Positions 57,028 through 64,000 of a stretch of DNA of 64,000 nt are shown here, piece by piece. Source of the DNA: JBBRVW01 sp963784645 (GTDB taxonomy: Bacteria; Actinomycetota; Actinomycetes; JACCUZ01); the NCBI GenBank assembly GCA_963784645.1, contig CAWARY010000005.1, forward strand, positions 1 to 64,000, read 5' to 3'. Position 1 is the stretch's first letter, and every line of letters begins with the position of its first letter. A model generated the notes under the pieces. The model saw only the letters and a list, made by a program, of their open reading frames with translations, was not told where the DNA came from and did no database searches. A program made the translations under genes and the position numbers.

Positions 57028-57082
57028 GCCCCGATCCTGGCACCCCCGGGTGGCGACTCCGGCGGGACCTCAGCCTGTCCCC

Positions 57083-57135
57083 GTGATCCACACCGGATCG
57101 GTGCCGAAACACGATCCGGATCCGGTGTGGATCAC
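57083..57135 (-). terminator. Hairpin terminator overlapping a stop codon
   Basis: Perfect 17-base arms GTGATCCACACCGGATC (57083-57099) and GATCCGGTGTGGATCAC (57119-57135) enclose a 19-base loop. The stop codon of the minus-strand gene ending at 57132 lies inside the stem. It closes that gene and insulates the coiled-coil gene further left. Confidence 0.75.
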
Positions 57136-57620
57136 CAGCGGACGGAGCCGGAGAACGAGGCGCCGAAGCCGAACCCGAGCGAGTTGGAGGCCGCGATCAG
57201 CCCGTCGCCGACGCCCTTCGCCTTGCGGTGCGCGGTGCCGGAGTAGCTCAGGTCCTTGCCGTCATAGGCGGCGTTGAGGACCAGGACCGGTGCGAACTGG
57301 TGCATGCACAGGTCGCCGGTGGTGCGCACCGACAGGACCTCACCGGGGGCGACGGTGAGCACAGCGTCGACGTCCGCGGTCTCGCAGGCGCCCCGCGTCG
57401 CCGGGAGGGAGCCGTCCTGCGCGCGGATCGTCAGGTCGAGGAACCCGCCCAGCTCGCCGGCCGTGGCATGGGCCACGTGGACGCTCGAGGTGTCCACGGT
57501 GGCGGCCGCGTCGTAGGTGCTGCGGTCGATCAGCGCGAGCTCCTTGGCCTGAGCAGTCATCGGGACGGCCGTGAGGACGGCGGCGGCGAGGGCGGTGGCG
57601 AGCAGGGGTCGAGCGTTCAT
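57132..57620 (-). CDS. Secreted protein of unknown function
   Basis: A 162-residue protein with a clear signal peptide (MNARPLLATALAAAVLTAVP, cleavage near AQA26). The mature part is beta-rich (DTSSVHVAHATAGELGGFLD, VDAVLTVAPGEVLSV) and has two cysteines (CETA and LCMHQF) that may form a disulfide. It ends with FGFGASFSGSVRW. I do not recognise a family. ATG at 57620 is chosen because it starts the signal peptide. Confidence 0.7.
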   Translation of the reverse strand: MNARPLLATALAAAVLTAVPMTAQAKELALIDRSTYDAAATVDTSSVHVAHATAGELGGFLDLTIRAQDGSLPATRGACETADVDAVLTVAPGEVLSVRTTGDLCMHQFAPVLVLNAAYDGKDLSYSGTAHRKAKGVGDGLIAASNSLGFGFGASFSGSVRW

Positions 57621-57785
57621 GGCGGCTCCTGGGAGGCGGCCGGGGTGGCCCGGCGGGTCGGGGGACCTGCCCACGGTGCGACCGGCGGCTTGCGTGACTC
57701 TTGCGCCTGGCTGGTCGACGACTTGGACCGCCTGCCCGGCGGCCGGTGGGCGGTCGGTGGCCGGCAGCCGTTCACCCTGCGCACG

Positions 57786-57821
57786 TGGAGATGGGGCGAC
57801 CCGCAGGTCGCCCCATCTCCA
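57786..57821 (-). terminator. Strong hairpin terminator after a membrane-protein gene
   Basis: Perfect 16-base arms TGGAGATGGGGCGACC and GGTCGCCCCATCTCCA with a 4-base loop CGCA. It lies 11 bases beyond the stop of the minus-strand gene ending at 57833. Confidence 0.82.
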
Positions 57822-57832
57822 CCACCGTGCCG

Positions 57833-58531
57833 TCAGACGAGGACCGGCTCCGCGGTGCGCTCAGTGATCGGCGCCGTGATCTGTGTCGGCGCCCTCCCTG
57901 CCCAGACGAGACCCAGCCCGGCCAGGATGATCGTGAGTCCGAGGCCGGCCATGATCCCGGCGAGAGCGAGACCCATCTGCAGCGCGGAGTGGGTCACGGT
58001 GCCCACGCCGAGCTCAGCGACCAGACCGTGTGCGGTGCCCGACCATGCCTGGTCGCGGGCGATGGCCTCGATCGGGTTCGAGCGGTCGTAGCCCGTCCAG
58101 TACTTGCCGTTCGGGTTGAAGTCGTAGCTGCCGGCCTTGAACACCTTGCCGGAGTCAGCAGTGACGTCTTCCGGGAGGACGACGGTCTGGGGGCGGGTGA
58201 TGGTGTGGTAGGTGATCGTGGCCATCTGGTACATGTACTCGGAGGCGGTGTTGACCACCGGGTCGTTCGGATTGAGGTCGGACGTGACGACCGGGTACTT
58301 CCAGTCATCCTTCAGCAGGGACATGATCGCCGCTGCTTCCTTCGTCGAGCCAGTGCTGTCGGCGAGCTGGCCGTCGGTGTTGTAGGTCAGCTCGACGTTC
58401 TGCGCCGCGCTGAACGCGTGCAGGGAGTTGTATCCGGCCTGCACTCTGGCGTAGGCCACACCGGCGCCGGCCAAGAAACCGAGACCGATCACCGCTAGCA
58501 CCACGCCGAGGGTCTGCAGTCGCTTGGTCAT
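57833..58531 (-). CDS. Membrane protein of unknown function, two transmembrane helices
   Basis: A 232-residue protein. One helix at about 8-30 (LGVVLAVIGLGFLAGAGVAY) and one at about 190-215 (LALAGIMAGLGLTIILAGLG) flank a 150-residue probably extracellular part with YDFNPNGKYWTGYDRSNPIE. It is known to me only as a conserved actinobacterial hypothetical. ATG at 58531 follows AAGGACG. It stands alone, closed by the hairpin at 57786-57821. Confidence 0.7.
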   Translation of the reverse strand: MTKRLQTLGVVLAVIGLGFLAGAGVAYARVQAGYNSLHAFSAAQNVELTYNTDGQLADSTGSTKEAAAIMSLLKDDWKYPVVTSDLNPNDPVVNTASEYMYQMATITYHTITRPQTVVLPEDVTADSGKVFKAGSYDFNPNGKYWTGYDRSNPIEAIARDQAWSGTAHGLVAELGVGTVTHSALQMGLALAGIMAGLGLTIILAGLGLVWAGRAPTQITAPITERTAEPVLV

Positions 58532-58758
58532 GAGAACCACGTCCTTGTTGTCGAAGTAGTCCCATCGTCGGGTGGGCCGCGACCGTGCGACATGGGCCGA
58601 GGTCATGGCGGGACGGGCCCTACGACCCTGATCGTCCCGAGGTAACTCCTGACTCCGTCTGCCGCGCGGAGGTTGATCGCGCGACGACGAACTGCCCTCG
58701 GTCCGAGCTGCACCCCTCATGACGCTCGGGGCGGGCCGCCGTGTCGCTGCAGCCGGAG

Positions 58759-59556
58759 CTACTCGACAACCGGGGGCTCGGGCGTGCGATCGAGCCAGTC
58801 ACCGACGAGTGCGGCAAGCAGCTCGGGCTGCTCATGCATGAGCGCGTGGCCGGCACCGTCGATGACCGCCAGGGTGGCGCGCGGGTACTGCTGGAGCAGG
58901 TCTATCGCGTCGGTGCACCCCACGATGGAGTCCTGTCGGCCCGCAACTACCAGCGTCGGCGCCATGAAGTCCTTCGACCCGAGGGTGATCGTCCACCCAG
59001 CGAAGATGCGCCCGAGCGCAGCTTCGTCGACGAGCGTCGTCCCGGGCACCACGTGGTCGCGGTAGCGGCGAGCGGTGGTCCGAGTGCGCACGACGAAGTA
59101 CTCCTCGAACCCCGCCCGCTGTGCAGGTTCGAGCTCGCTCGAGGCGTCACTGTCCTGGTGGACCACAACGTGGTCGGGCACCTCTCGTGACTGCTCGGCC
59201 GCAGGGCACAACAGGGCCAGACCGAGGACCAGGTCCGGTCGCCGTGCCGCCAGCCCGCGAGCCAGATAGGCGCCGTAGGAGTGCCCGATCACCATCGCCG
59301 GAGCCGCACCCAGGTGGTCGATGAAGTCGCCGAGCAGGTCGACCACATCGTCGTTGCACGCGAGTCCGCCGGTAGTCGAATGGCCCATCCCCGGCAGGTC
59401 CGGATAGATCCGCCGGTAGCCCTCGCTGGGGACGACGGCCTCGATGGCCACTTCGATCTCGCGATGATCGACACCGGCGCCGTGGAGTGCAATCAGCGGA
59501 ACGCCGTCGCCGTGTTCGACGTAGTGCACCATAGCCTCGTTGATGCGGCGGTCCAT
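58759..59556 (-). CDS. Alpha/beta hydrolase
   Basis: A 265-residue single-domain hydrolase. Oxyanion region is PLIALHGAGVDH, the nucleophile elbow is GHSYGAY (GxSxG), the acid lies in LVVAGRQDSIVG and the catalytic His in DGAGHALMHEQ. Such enzymes cut esters, lactones or other small substrates; nothing identifies which. ATG at 59556 (MDRRINEAM) gives a normal length. Confidence 0.88.
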   Translation of the reverse strand: MDRRINEAMVHYVEHGDGVPLIALHGAGVDHREIEVAIEAVVPSEGYRRIYPDLPGMGHSTTGGLACNDDVVDLLGDFIDHLGAAPAMVIGHSYGAYLARGLAARRPDLVLGLALLCPAAEQSREVPDHVVVHQDSDASSELEPAQRAGFEEYFVVRTRTTARRYRDHVVPGTTLVDEAALGRIFAGWTITLGSKDFMAPTLVVAGRQDSIVGCTDAIDLLQQYPRATLAVIDGAGHALMHEQPELLAALVGDWLDRTPEPPVVE

Positions 59557-59678
59557 ATCTCGACAGGGTACGGATCGACGCTGACCGGTGATCATGGATC
59601 GGTCGCCACCACTGGATGCGAGCCGGTGCGATGGCACGCACGATGCGGCCGGCCCCCCGGGCTGGGCCGGGGACCGAT

Positions 59679-60131
59679 TCAGGCTCCGACGAACCAGAGC
59701 GCTGTCCCTGCGAGGGTGGCGAGCAGTCCCAGTGCGACGGCGATCGTTGCTCCCCGGGTGGCATCGCGACGACGCGCCTCCAGCCCGAGCGTCGCGGCGA
59801 TGCCGCCGAACGCGATCGGCAGGCTCACGAAGAAGCCGACGACGCCGACGAACGCGAGCACGGCAAGCGCCGTCGCGCTGTGGACGGTGCGGCCGCTCGA
59901 GCCCCGCCAGGCCCAGGTGCCCACCGTCGCTGCGACCGCGAGCGGCAGCGCGACAACGATCGGCAGCAGGACGCGGGCCTCGGGGTCGAGGTGCCAGATG
60001 CGCTCGTGGTCGTAGATCACGGCATTCATGCGCGGCGCGAGGCCGGCGACCACGGCGGTGGCGAGAGCGCCCTGCCAGAGGCGAGTGGTGGGCACGGCGG
60101 AACGGGTCGTGTCGAGTGCGGCGTTGTCCAT
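59679..60131 (-). CDS. Small integral membrane protein of unknown function
   Basis: A 150-residue protein with four predicted helices, among them WQGALATAVVAGLAP, LLPIVVALPLAVAATVGTWA, LAVLAFVGVVGFFVSLPIAF and ATIAVALGLLATLAGTALWF. No known domain. ATG at 60131 is preceded by GGAGG. It is divergent from the histidine kinase gene at 60301, with about 170 bases between them for both promoters. Confidence 0.65.
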   Translation of the reverse strand: MDNAALDTTRSAVPTTRLWQGALATAVVAGLAPRMNAVIYDHERIWHLDPEARVLLPIVVALPLAVAATVGTWAWRGSSGRTVHSATALAVLAFVGVVGFFVSLPIAFGGIAATLGLEARRRDATRGATIAVALGLLATLAGTALWFVGA

Positions 60132-60300
60132 GGGTACCTCCGTGGGTGGCTGGATCGATACCGCCAACCTCGGCCATCCGGGCGCCGAGGGCATCGCGCT
60201 CGGGCATGGACCCGGTCGCTCGGACGAGCGGTCTTCGGCGCCCGACATCTCGCTCTCAGGAGCGGGGACGGGTCCTGCCCGGCGGCCGTACGATCGCGCC

Positions 60301-61446
60301 GTGCCAGTCCGTGCCGCCCTGGCCCCGCACACCGACCAGCTCGTGGCCGGCGGGGTCGCTGCGCTCTACGTCGTGGAAATTCTCACCGGGGGAGAGCTGA
60401 CGGAGAATCGCGGCGCCGGTGTGGCCATCGCGATGTGCTTCGCCTCCAGCCTGCTGGCTCGCCGGACCATCCCCCTGCTCCCCTTGCTGGCTGCGGTCGC
60501 GGTCGTCGAGATCAACCACACGGTGCTGCACGGGGTGGCCGAGGGCGGAGCGTTCATGCTGGGCCTGATCCTGGCGCTGTACTCCGGTACCCGGCACGGG
60601 CGGGGCTGGATGTTGTGGGCGTGTGGTGCCGTCTCGGTTGCGCTCATCCCGCTGGCTGCCTTCGACCCCACGCAGTCTCCGACCGCAGGGGACTGGATCT
60701 TCTTCGCCATGTTCATCGGGTCACCGACCGCGGCAGGCCGGATCTTCGCGATCCGGCACCGGACCGACGAGCGGCTCCTGCGGGAGAACGCCGCACTGGC
60801 AGCCGAGCGGGACCGTCGGGCGAACGAGGCCGTAGCAGCGGAGCGCACCCGCATCGCCCGCGAGCTGCACGACGTCGTCGCCCACGCGATCAGCGTGATC
60901 GTGCTCCAGGCGCGTGGCGGCCGGAGGGTCCTGTCATCCCACCCCGATGAGGCCTCGGCTGCCTTCGGCACCATCGAACGCTCCGGCGAGCAAGCGCTGG
61001 AGGAGATGCGCCGCCTGCTCGCGATGCTCCGCTACGACGAGGAGCACGACCTGAGCCCGCAGCCAGGCCTGCACGCCCTCGAGTCACTGGCGGGGTCGAT
61101 GACACGGATGGGCCTTCCGGTCGAGGTGGTCCGTGAGGGCATCCCGGTCGAGCTGTCCGCCGGCGTCGACCTCTCGGCCTACCGGATCGTGCAGGAGGCG
61201 CTGACCAACGCGCTCAAGCACGCCGGGCCGGCCAGAGCCCGGGTGAGGGTCACCTACGAGCCCGACCACCTGTCCCTCGAGGTGGTCGACGACGGGCCGG
61301 GAACCGGAACCGGGGGCGGGTCGGGGCACGGCCTGCTGGGCATCCGCGAACGCGCCGAGCTGTTCGGCGGTCAGGTGCAGTCGGGTGTGCGGCCCGACGG
61401 TGGGTACGCCGTCCGTGCACGGCTACCGCTCGGCATGACACCGTGA
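60301..61446 (+). CDS. Sensor histidine kinase, NarL/DesK type
   Basis: A 381-residue membrane kinase. The first 150 residues hold about four to five helices without an external sensor domain. The dimerisation/phospho-acceptor box is ERTRIARELHDVVAHAISVI with His190, followed by the HATPase part IVQEALTNALKHAGPARARV and VVDDGPGTG...GHGLLGIRERAELFGG. It autophosphorylates and passes phosphate to the response regulator encoded next, which overlaps it (GTGA at 61443-61446). GTG at 60301. The signal is unknown. Confidence 0.93.
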   Translation: MPVRAALAPHTDQLVAGGVAALYVVEILTGGELTENRGAGVAIAMCFASSLLARRTIPLLPLLAAVAVVEINHTVLHGVAEGGAFMLGLILALYSGTRHGRGWMLWACGAVSVALIPLAAFDPTQSPTAGDWIFFAMFIGSPTAAGRIFAIRHRTDERLLRENAALAAERDRRANEAVAAERTRIARELHDVVAHAISVIVLQARGGRRVLSSHPDEASAAFGTIERSGEQALEEMRRLLAMLRYDEEHDLSPQPGLHALESLAGSMTRMGLPVEVVREGIPVELSAGVDLSAYRIVQEALTNALKHAGPARARVRVTYEPDHLSLEVVDDGPGTGTGGGSGHGLLGIRERAELFGGQVQSGVRPDGGYAVRARLPLGMTP

Positions 61447-62102
61447 TCCGGATCGTCCTTGCCGACGACCAGGGCCTGGTCCGGGCCGGGTTCCGGATGA
61501 TCCTGCGTGGCGAGGAGGACCTCGACGTCGTGGGTGAGGCTGAGGACGGTCTCCAGGCGGTCGAGCTGGCGTCGACTGTCGATCCAGATGTGATCCTCAT
61601 GGACATCCGGATGCCCGGACTCGACGGGATCGAGGCCACCAAGCGCATCGCGGCCAGTCACCCGGCCGTGCGAGTCGTCGTCCTCACCACCTTCGACCTC
61701 GACGAGTACGTGTACGCCGCGCTGCGAGCCGGAGCGAGTGCTTTCCTGCTCAAGGATGCCAAGGAGGCCCAGCTGTTGGCGGCGATCCGCGTGGTCGCTG
61801 ACGGCGGTTCCCTCTTCGCACCCGCGGTCACCCAGCGACTGATCGCTCGCTTCACCGAGCCGCCCGACGGCACTGCCCCGGAGCTCCCTGCCCTGACTGC
61901 GCGGGAGCGGGAGGTCCTCGTCCTCGTGGCCCGCGGTCTGTCCAACGCGGAGATCGCGCAACGCCTCGTCATCAGCGAGCACACCACCAAGACCCACGTC
62001 GCCAGCCTGCTCCAGAAGCTGGGGCTGCGCAGCCGGGTCCAGGCCGTCGTGGCGGCCTACGAGTCCGGACTCGTACGCCCTGGTGCCCGGGGCCACGACT
62101 AG
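61443..62102 (+). CDS. NarL/LuxR-family response regulator
   Basis: A 219-residue regulator. The receiver domain has the acid pocket LADDQ, phospho-acceptor Asp54 in ILMDIRMPGLDG and the lysine in FLLKDAKEAQLL. The C-terminal LuxR helix-turn-helix reads LTAREREVLVLVARGLSNAE and HTTKTHVASLLQKLGLRSRV. It is the partner of the overlapping kinase. Its targets are unknown, and the genes downstream are on the same strand but likely unrelated. Confidence 0.95.
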   Translation: MIRIVLADDQGLVRAGFRMILRGEEDLDVVGEAEDGLQAVELASTVDPDVILMDIRMPGLDGIEATKRIAASHPAVRVVVLTTFDLDEYVYAALRAGASAFLLKDAKEAQLLAAIRVVADGGSLFAPAVTQRLIARFTEPPDGTAPELPALTAREREVLVLVARGLSNAEIAQRLVISEHTTKTHVASLLQKLGLRSRVQAVVAAYESGLVRPGARGHD

Positions 62103-62111
62103 CGTGGTCGC

Positions 62112-62633
62112 ATGCCGGAGCTGGTCCTGCCGACTACTCGCCTGCACGCCGCTTTCCTGGAGTGCCGCGACGACTGGGGTCCGGGACTCCACGAGGACGG
62201 CTTCGGTCTCGGCGCCGACGACGACGTGCGGTCGGTCGACGGCTTCGCCACCTGGGTGCACGAGCGGGTCCGACTGACCCATCCGGCCGGTGACCCCTGC
62301 CCGGACGTCAGGCACGGCTCGCCCCGCTGGATCGTCGAGGACGGCCAGGTGCTCGGGGGCATCGCCCTGCGCCACCAGTTCGACGACCGGCTCGGCCACA
62401 TCGGGTACGGCGTACGACCGTCCGCGCGCCGCCGCGGCCTGGCGAGCTGGGCGCTGAGCGAGATGCTCGGCGAGGCCCGTGCCGCCCTGGGCGTGGACCG
62501 CGTCCTCATCCCGTGCCTGGCGGACAACGTCGCCTCGGCCCGGACCATCGAACGCAACGGCGGCGTCCTCGAAGGCATCCGCGAGACCGATCACGGTCCG
62601 GTCCGTCGCTACTGGATCGCTCTGTCCCGGTGA
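62112..62633 (+). CDS. GNAT family N-acetyltransferase
   Basis: A 173-residue acetyltransferase. The acetyl-CoA loop is HIGYGVRPSARRRGLASWAL, followed by VLIPCLADNVASARTIERNG and GVLEGIRE, a group seen in many small actinobacterial GNAT proteins. ATG at 62112 lies nine bases after the response-regulator stop. The substrate is unknown. Confidence 0.88.
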   Translation: MPELVLPTTRLHAAFLECRDDWGPGLHEDGFGLGADDDVRSVDGFATWVHERVRLTHPAGDPCPDVRHGSPRWIVEDGQVLGGIALRHQFDDRLGHIGYGVRPSARRRGLASWALSEMLGEARAALGVDRVLIPCLADNVASARTIERNGGVLEGIRETDHGPVRRYWIALSR

Positions 62634-62753
62634 CCGTTGCCTGACGCAATCGCGTTGCGTCGCGGGCTGCGAGCGCCCTAGCCTCGCCCCTCGCGGGACG
62701 GCGACATCGCGCCCGCGCAGCCGGACGTCCGCCGACGGGAGACACAGGGCCGC

Positions 62754-63518
62754 ATGACTTCTCACCTCGTTGCGCTCTGCTGCGATGCGATCGACCCGCT
62801 GCCTCTCGCACGCTTCTGGGGCGGTCTGCTGCGGTGGGAGATGACTGACGACCCGCACGACGGCATCGCGCTCCTGCCGAGCGACGACACCGGGTTCCTG
62901 ATCCGATTCCTCCCGACCGAGGAGCCGAAGACCGGCCCGAACCGGATGCACTTCGACCTGACGAGCGACTCCCTCGAGGACCAGCAGCGGACGGTGGCGG
63001 GAGCGCTCCGCCGTGGCGCCCGGCACGTGGACGTCGGTCAACGCCCGGAGGAGGGCCACGTGGTGCTCGCCGACCCCGAGGGCAACGAGTTCTGCGTCCT
63101 CGAGCCGGGCAACAACTTCCTGGCCGACTGCGGCTTCGTCGGAGCGCTGGCCTGCGACGGGTCCCAAGCGGTCGGGTACTTCTGGAGCGAAGCGCTGGGC
63201 TGGCCGTTGGTCTGGGACCAGGACCAGGAGACGGCGATCCGCTCGCCTCTCGGCGGTCCGAAGATCACGTGGGGCGGTCCGCCGCTGATGCCGAAGACCG
63301 GGAAGAACCGGCTGCACTTCGACCTGGCCCCGCCGGTCGACGGTGATCAGCACGCGGAGGTCGACCGCCTCGTGTCCCTCGGGGCGACTCGGATCGATAT
63401 CGGCCAGGGTGACGTCAGCCGGGTGGTGATGGCCGATCCGGATGGCAACGAGTTCTGTGTGACAGCCGACGCCGGCGACGGCGGTTCCCTCGTGCCGGGC
63501 GGCCATGCCGTCCGCTGA
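62754..63518 (+). CDS. VOC family protein with two glyoxalase-like domains
   Basis: A 254-residue protein made of two tandem VOC domains: first at about 1-120 (LARFWGGLLRWEM, RMHFDLTSDSLEDQQ, VLADPEGNEFCVLEPG) and second at about 130-245 (YFWSEALGWPLVWDQDQETA, RLHFDLAPPVDGD, VMADPDGNEFCVT). The repeats match each other closely, so the gene arose by duplication. Members of this type are often annotated as glyoxalases without proven activity. Confidence 0.85.
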   Translation: MTSHLVALCCDAIDPLPLARFWGGLLRWEMTDDPHDGIALLPSDDTGFLIRFLPTEEPKTGPNRMHFDLTSDSLEDQQRTVAGALRRGARHVDVGQRPEEGHVVLADPEGNEFCVLEPGNNFLADCGFVGALACDGSQAVGYFWSEALGWPLVWDQDQETAIRSPLGGPKITWGGPPLMPKTGKNRLHFDLAPPVDGDQHAEVDRLVSLGATRIDIGQGDVSRVVMADPDGNEFCVTADAGDGGSLVPGGHAVR

Positions 63519-63531
63519 GGTCAGGCCCCAG

Positions 63532-63549
63532 CGCCGTCAGGAGACGGCG
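63532..63549. terminator. Small hairpin between convergent genes
   Basis: CGCCGTC and GACGGCG pair around AGGA. The stem includes the stop codon of the DUF1801 gene. It lies between two convergent genes and may end both transcripts; the stem is short. Confidence 0.4.
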
Positions 63550-63986
63550 GCCCGCACGAGCCCGGCGACCTTCTTCTCCACGGCGGGGCTCCACTGCTTG
63601 AGCGCGTACGACACGGGCCACATGTCGCCGTCATCGAGGTTCGCCCGATCCTGGAAGCCGAGGGTCGAGTACCGGTAGTCGAACTTGCCGGAGTCCTGGA
63701 AGAACACGACAACCTTGCCGTCCGCATCGGTGTAGGCGGGCATCCCGTACCAGGTCCGCGGCGACAGGTCGGGAGCGGTCGCGGTCACCGTCACGTGTAC
63801 GCGCTCGGCGAGCGCCCGGTCGGCCGGCGCCATCTCCGCGATCTTGTCCAGCAGCGTGGTCAGGCCGTCGGCCTTCTTGGCGCCCTTCTTGCCCTCGGCG
63901 CGCAGCTCGGCGGCGCGTTCCTTCATCGCGGAACGCTCCTGGGCGCTGAAACCGTCGGACGTGGGCGTGGCCTTCTTGGCAGGCAT
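63537..63986 (-). CDS. DUF1801 family protein (YdhG-like)
   Basis: A 149-residue soluble protein. The N-terminal 45 residues are Lys/Glu-rich (MPAKKATPTSDGFSAQERSA), then the DUF1801 fold with PDLSPRTWYGMPAYTDADGK, FDYRYSTLGFQDRANLDDGD and MWPVSYALKQWS. Relatives are called iron-chaperone-like from the frataxin-like fold, but function is not established. ATG at 63986. It is convergent with the VOC gene. Confidence 0.82.
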   Translation of the reverse strand: MPAKKATPTSDGFSAQERSAMKERAAELRAEGKKGAKKADGLTTLLDKIAEMAPADRALAERVHVTVTATAPDLSPRTWYGMPAYTDADGKVVVFFQDSGKFDYRYSTLGFQDRANLDDGDMWPVSYALKQWSPAVEKKVAGLVRAAVS

Positions 63987-64000
63987 TCCGGGATCCCCTC

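Overview
The window is high-GC DNA, about 70% by eye. Most starts are GTG, with tight GTGA/ATGA stop-start overlaps and family types (zf-HC2 anti-sigma, NarL-type two-component pair, ABC sugar importers without their own ATPase, ornithine aminotransferase rocD) typical of Actinomycetota. A Nocardioides-like member of Propionibacteriales is my guess. No tRNA, rRNA, CRISPR array, insertion sequence or phage gene was recognised.

Left part (1-12 kb): a stress-response and accessory region, visibly decayed. It holds an ECF sigma/anti-sigma pair (sigma frameshifted), the remains of an ArsR-like regulator and of another ECF sigma gene, two ECF41-type sigma factors with SnoaL-like tails (one intact, one frameshifted), a DoxX membrane protein with a textbook ECF41 promoter, a frameshifted glycosyltransferase, a frameshifted NAD-epimerase, a quinone-type oxidoreductase, VOC and GNAT proteins. 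Lesions cluster in 0.6-8.1 kb, whereas the rest of the window is almost free of them.

12.7-22.7 kb: a carbohydrate locus. A DeoR regulator and a family-4 glycosidase diverge from a PfkB kinase, a binding protein and two permeases, and a very large secreted PIG-L-type deacetylase with a CBM9-like domain. An ankyrin-repeat lipoprotein follows the glycosidase.

22.8-40 kb: a 1,838-residue single-chain acyl-CoA carboxylase with eukaryote-like layout, rocD, an SNF2-type ATPase, an alcohol dehydrogenase, then a minus-strand run CBS protein - ArsB/NhaD-type transporter - NhaA antiporter - heliorhodopsin, plus PspC, a SpoIIE-type phosphatase and an acetyltransferase.

40-56.2 kb: a ROK repressor diverges from a 14.6-kb run of tightly overlapping genes: ABC sugar importer, EthD-like protein, Gfo/Idh/MocA dehydrogenase, the two halves of a Tm-1-like protein (TIM barrel plus UPF0261), acyl-CoA synthetase, a Cys-less Ltp2-like thiolase homologue, a DUF35 domain fused to an MFS transporter, MaoC hydratase, a true thiolase and a broken or split flavin monooxygenase. 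This looks like an undescribed catabolic system joining glycoside uptake and oxidation to CoA-dependent side-chain shortening. It is the main discovery candidate.

56.2-64 kb: ordinary chromosomal genes: a coiled-coil protein, secreted and membrane proteins of unknown function, an alpha/beta hydrolase, a NarL-type histidine kinase/response regulator pair, GNAT, VOC and DUF1801 proteins.
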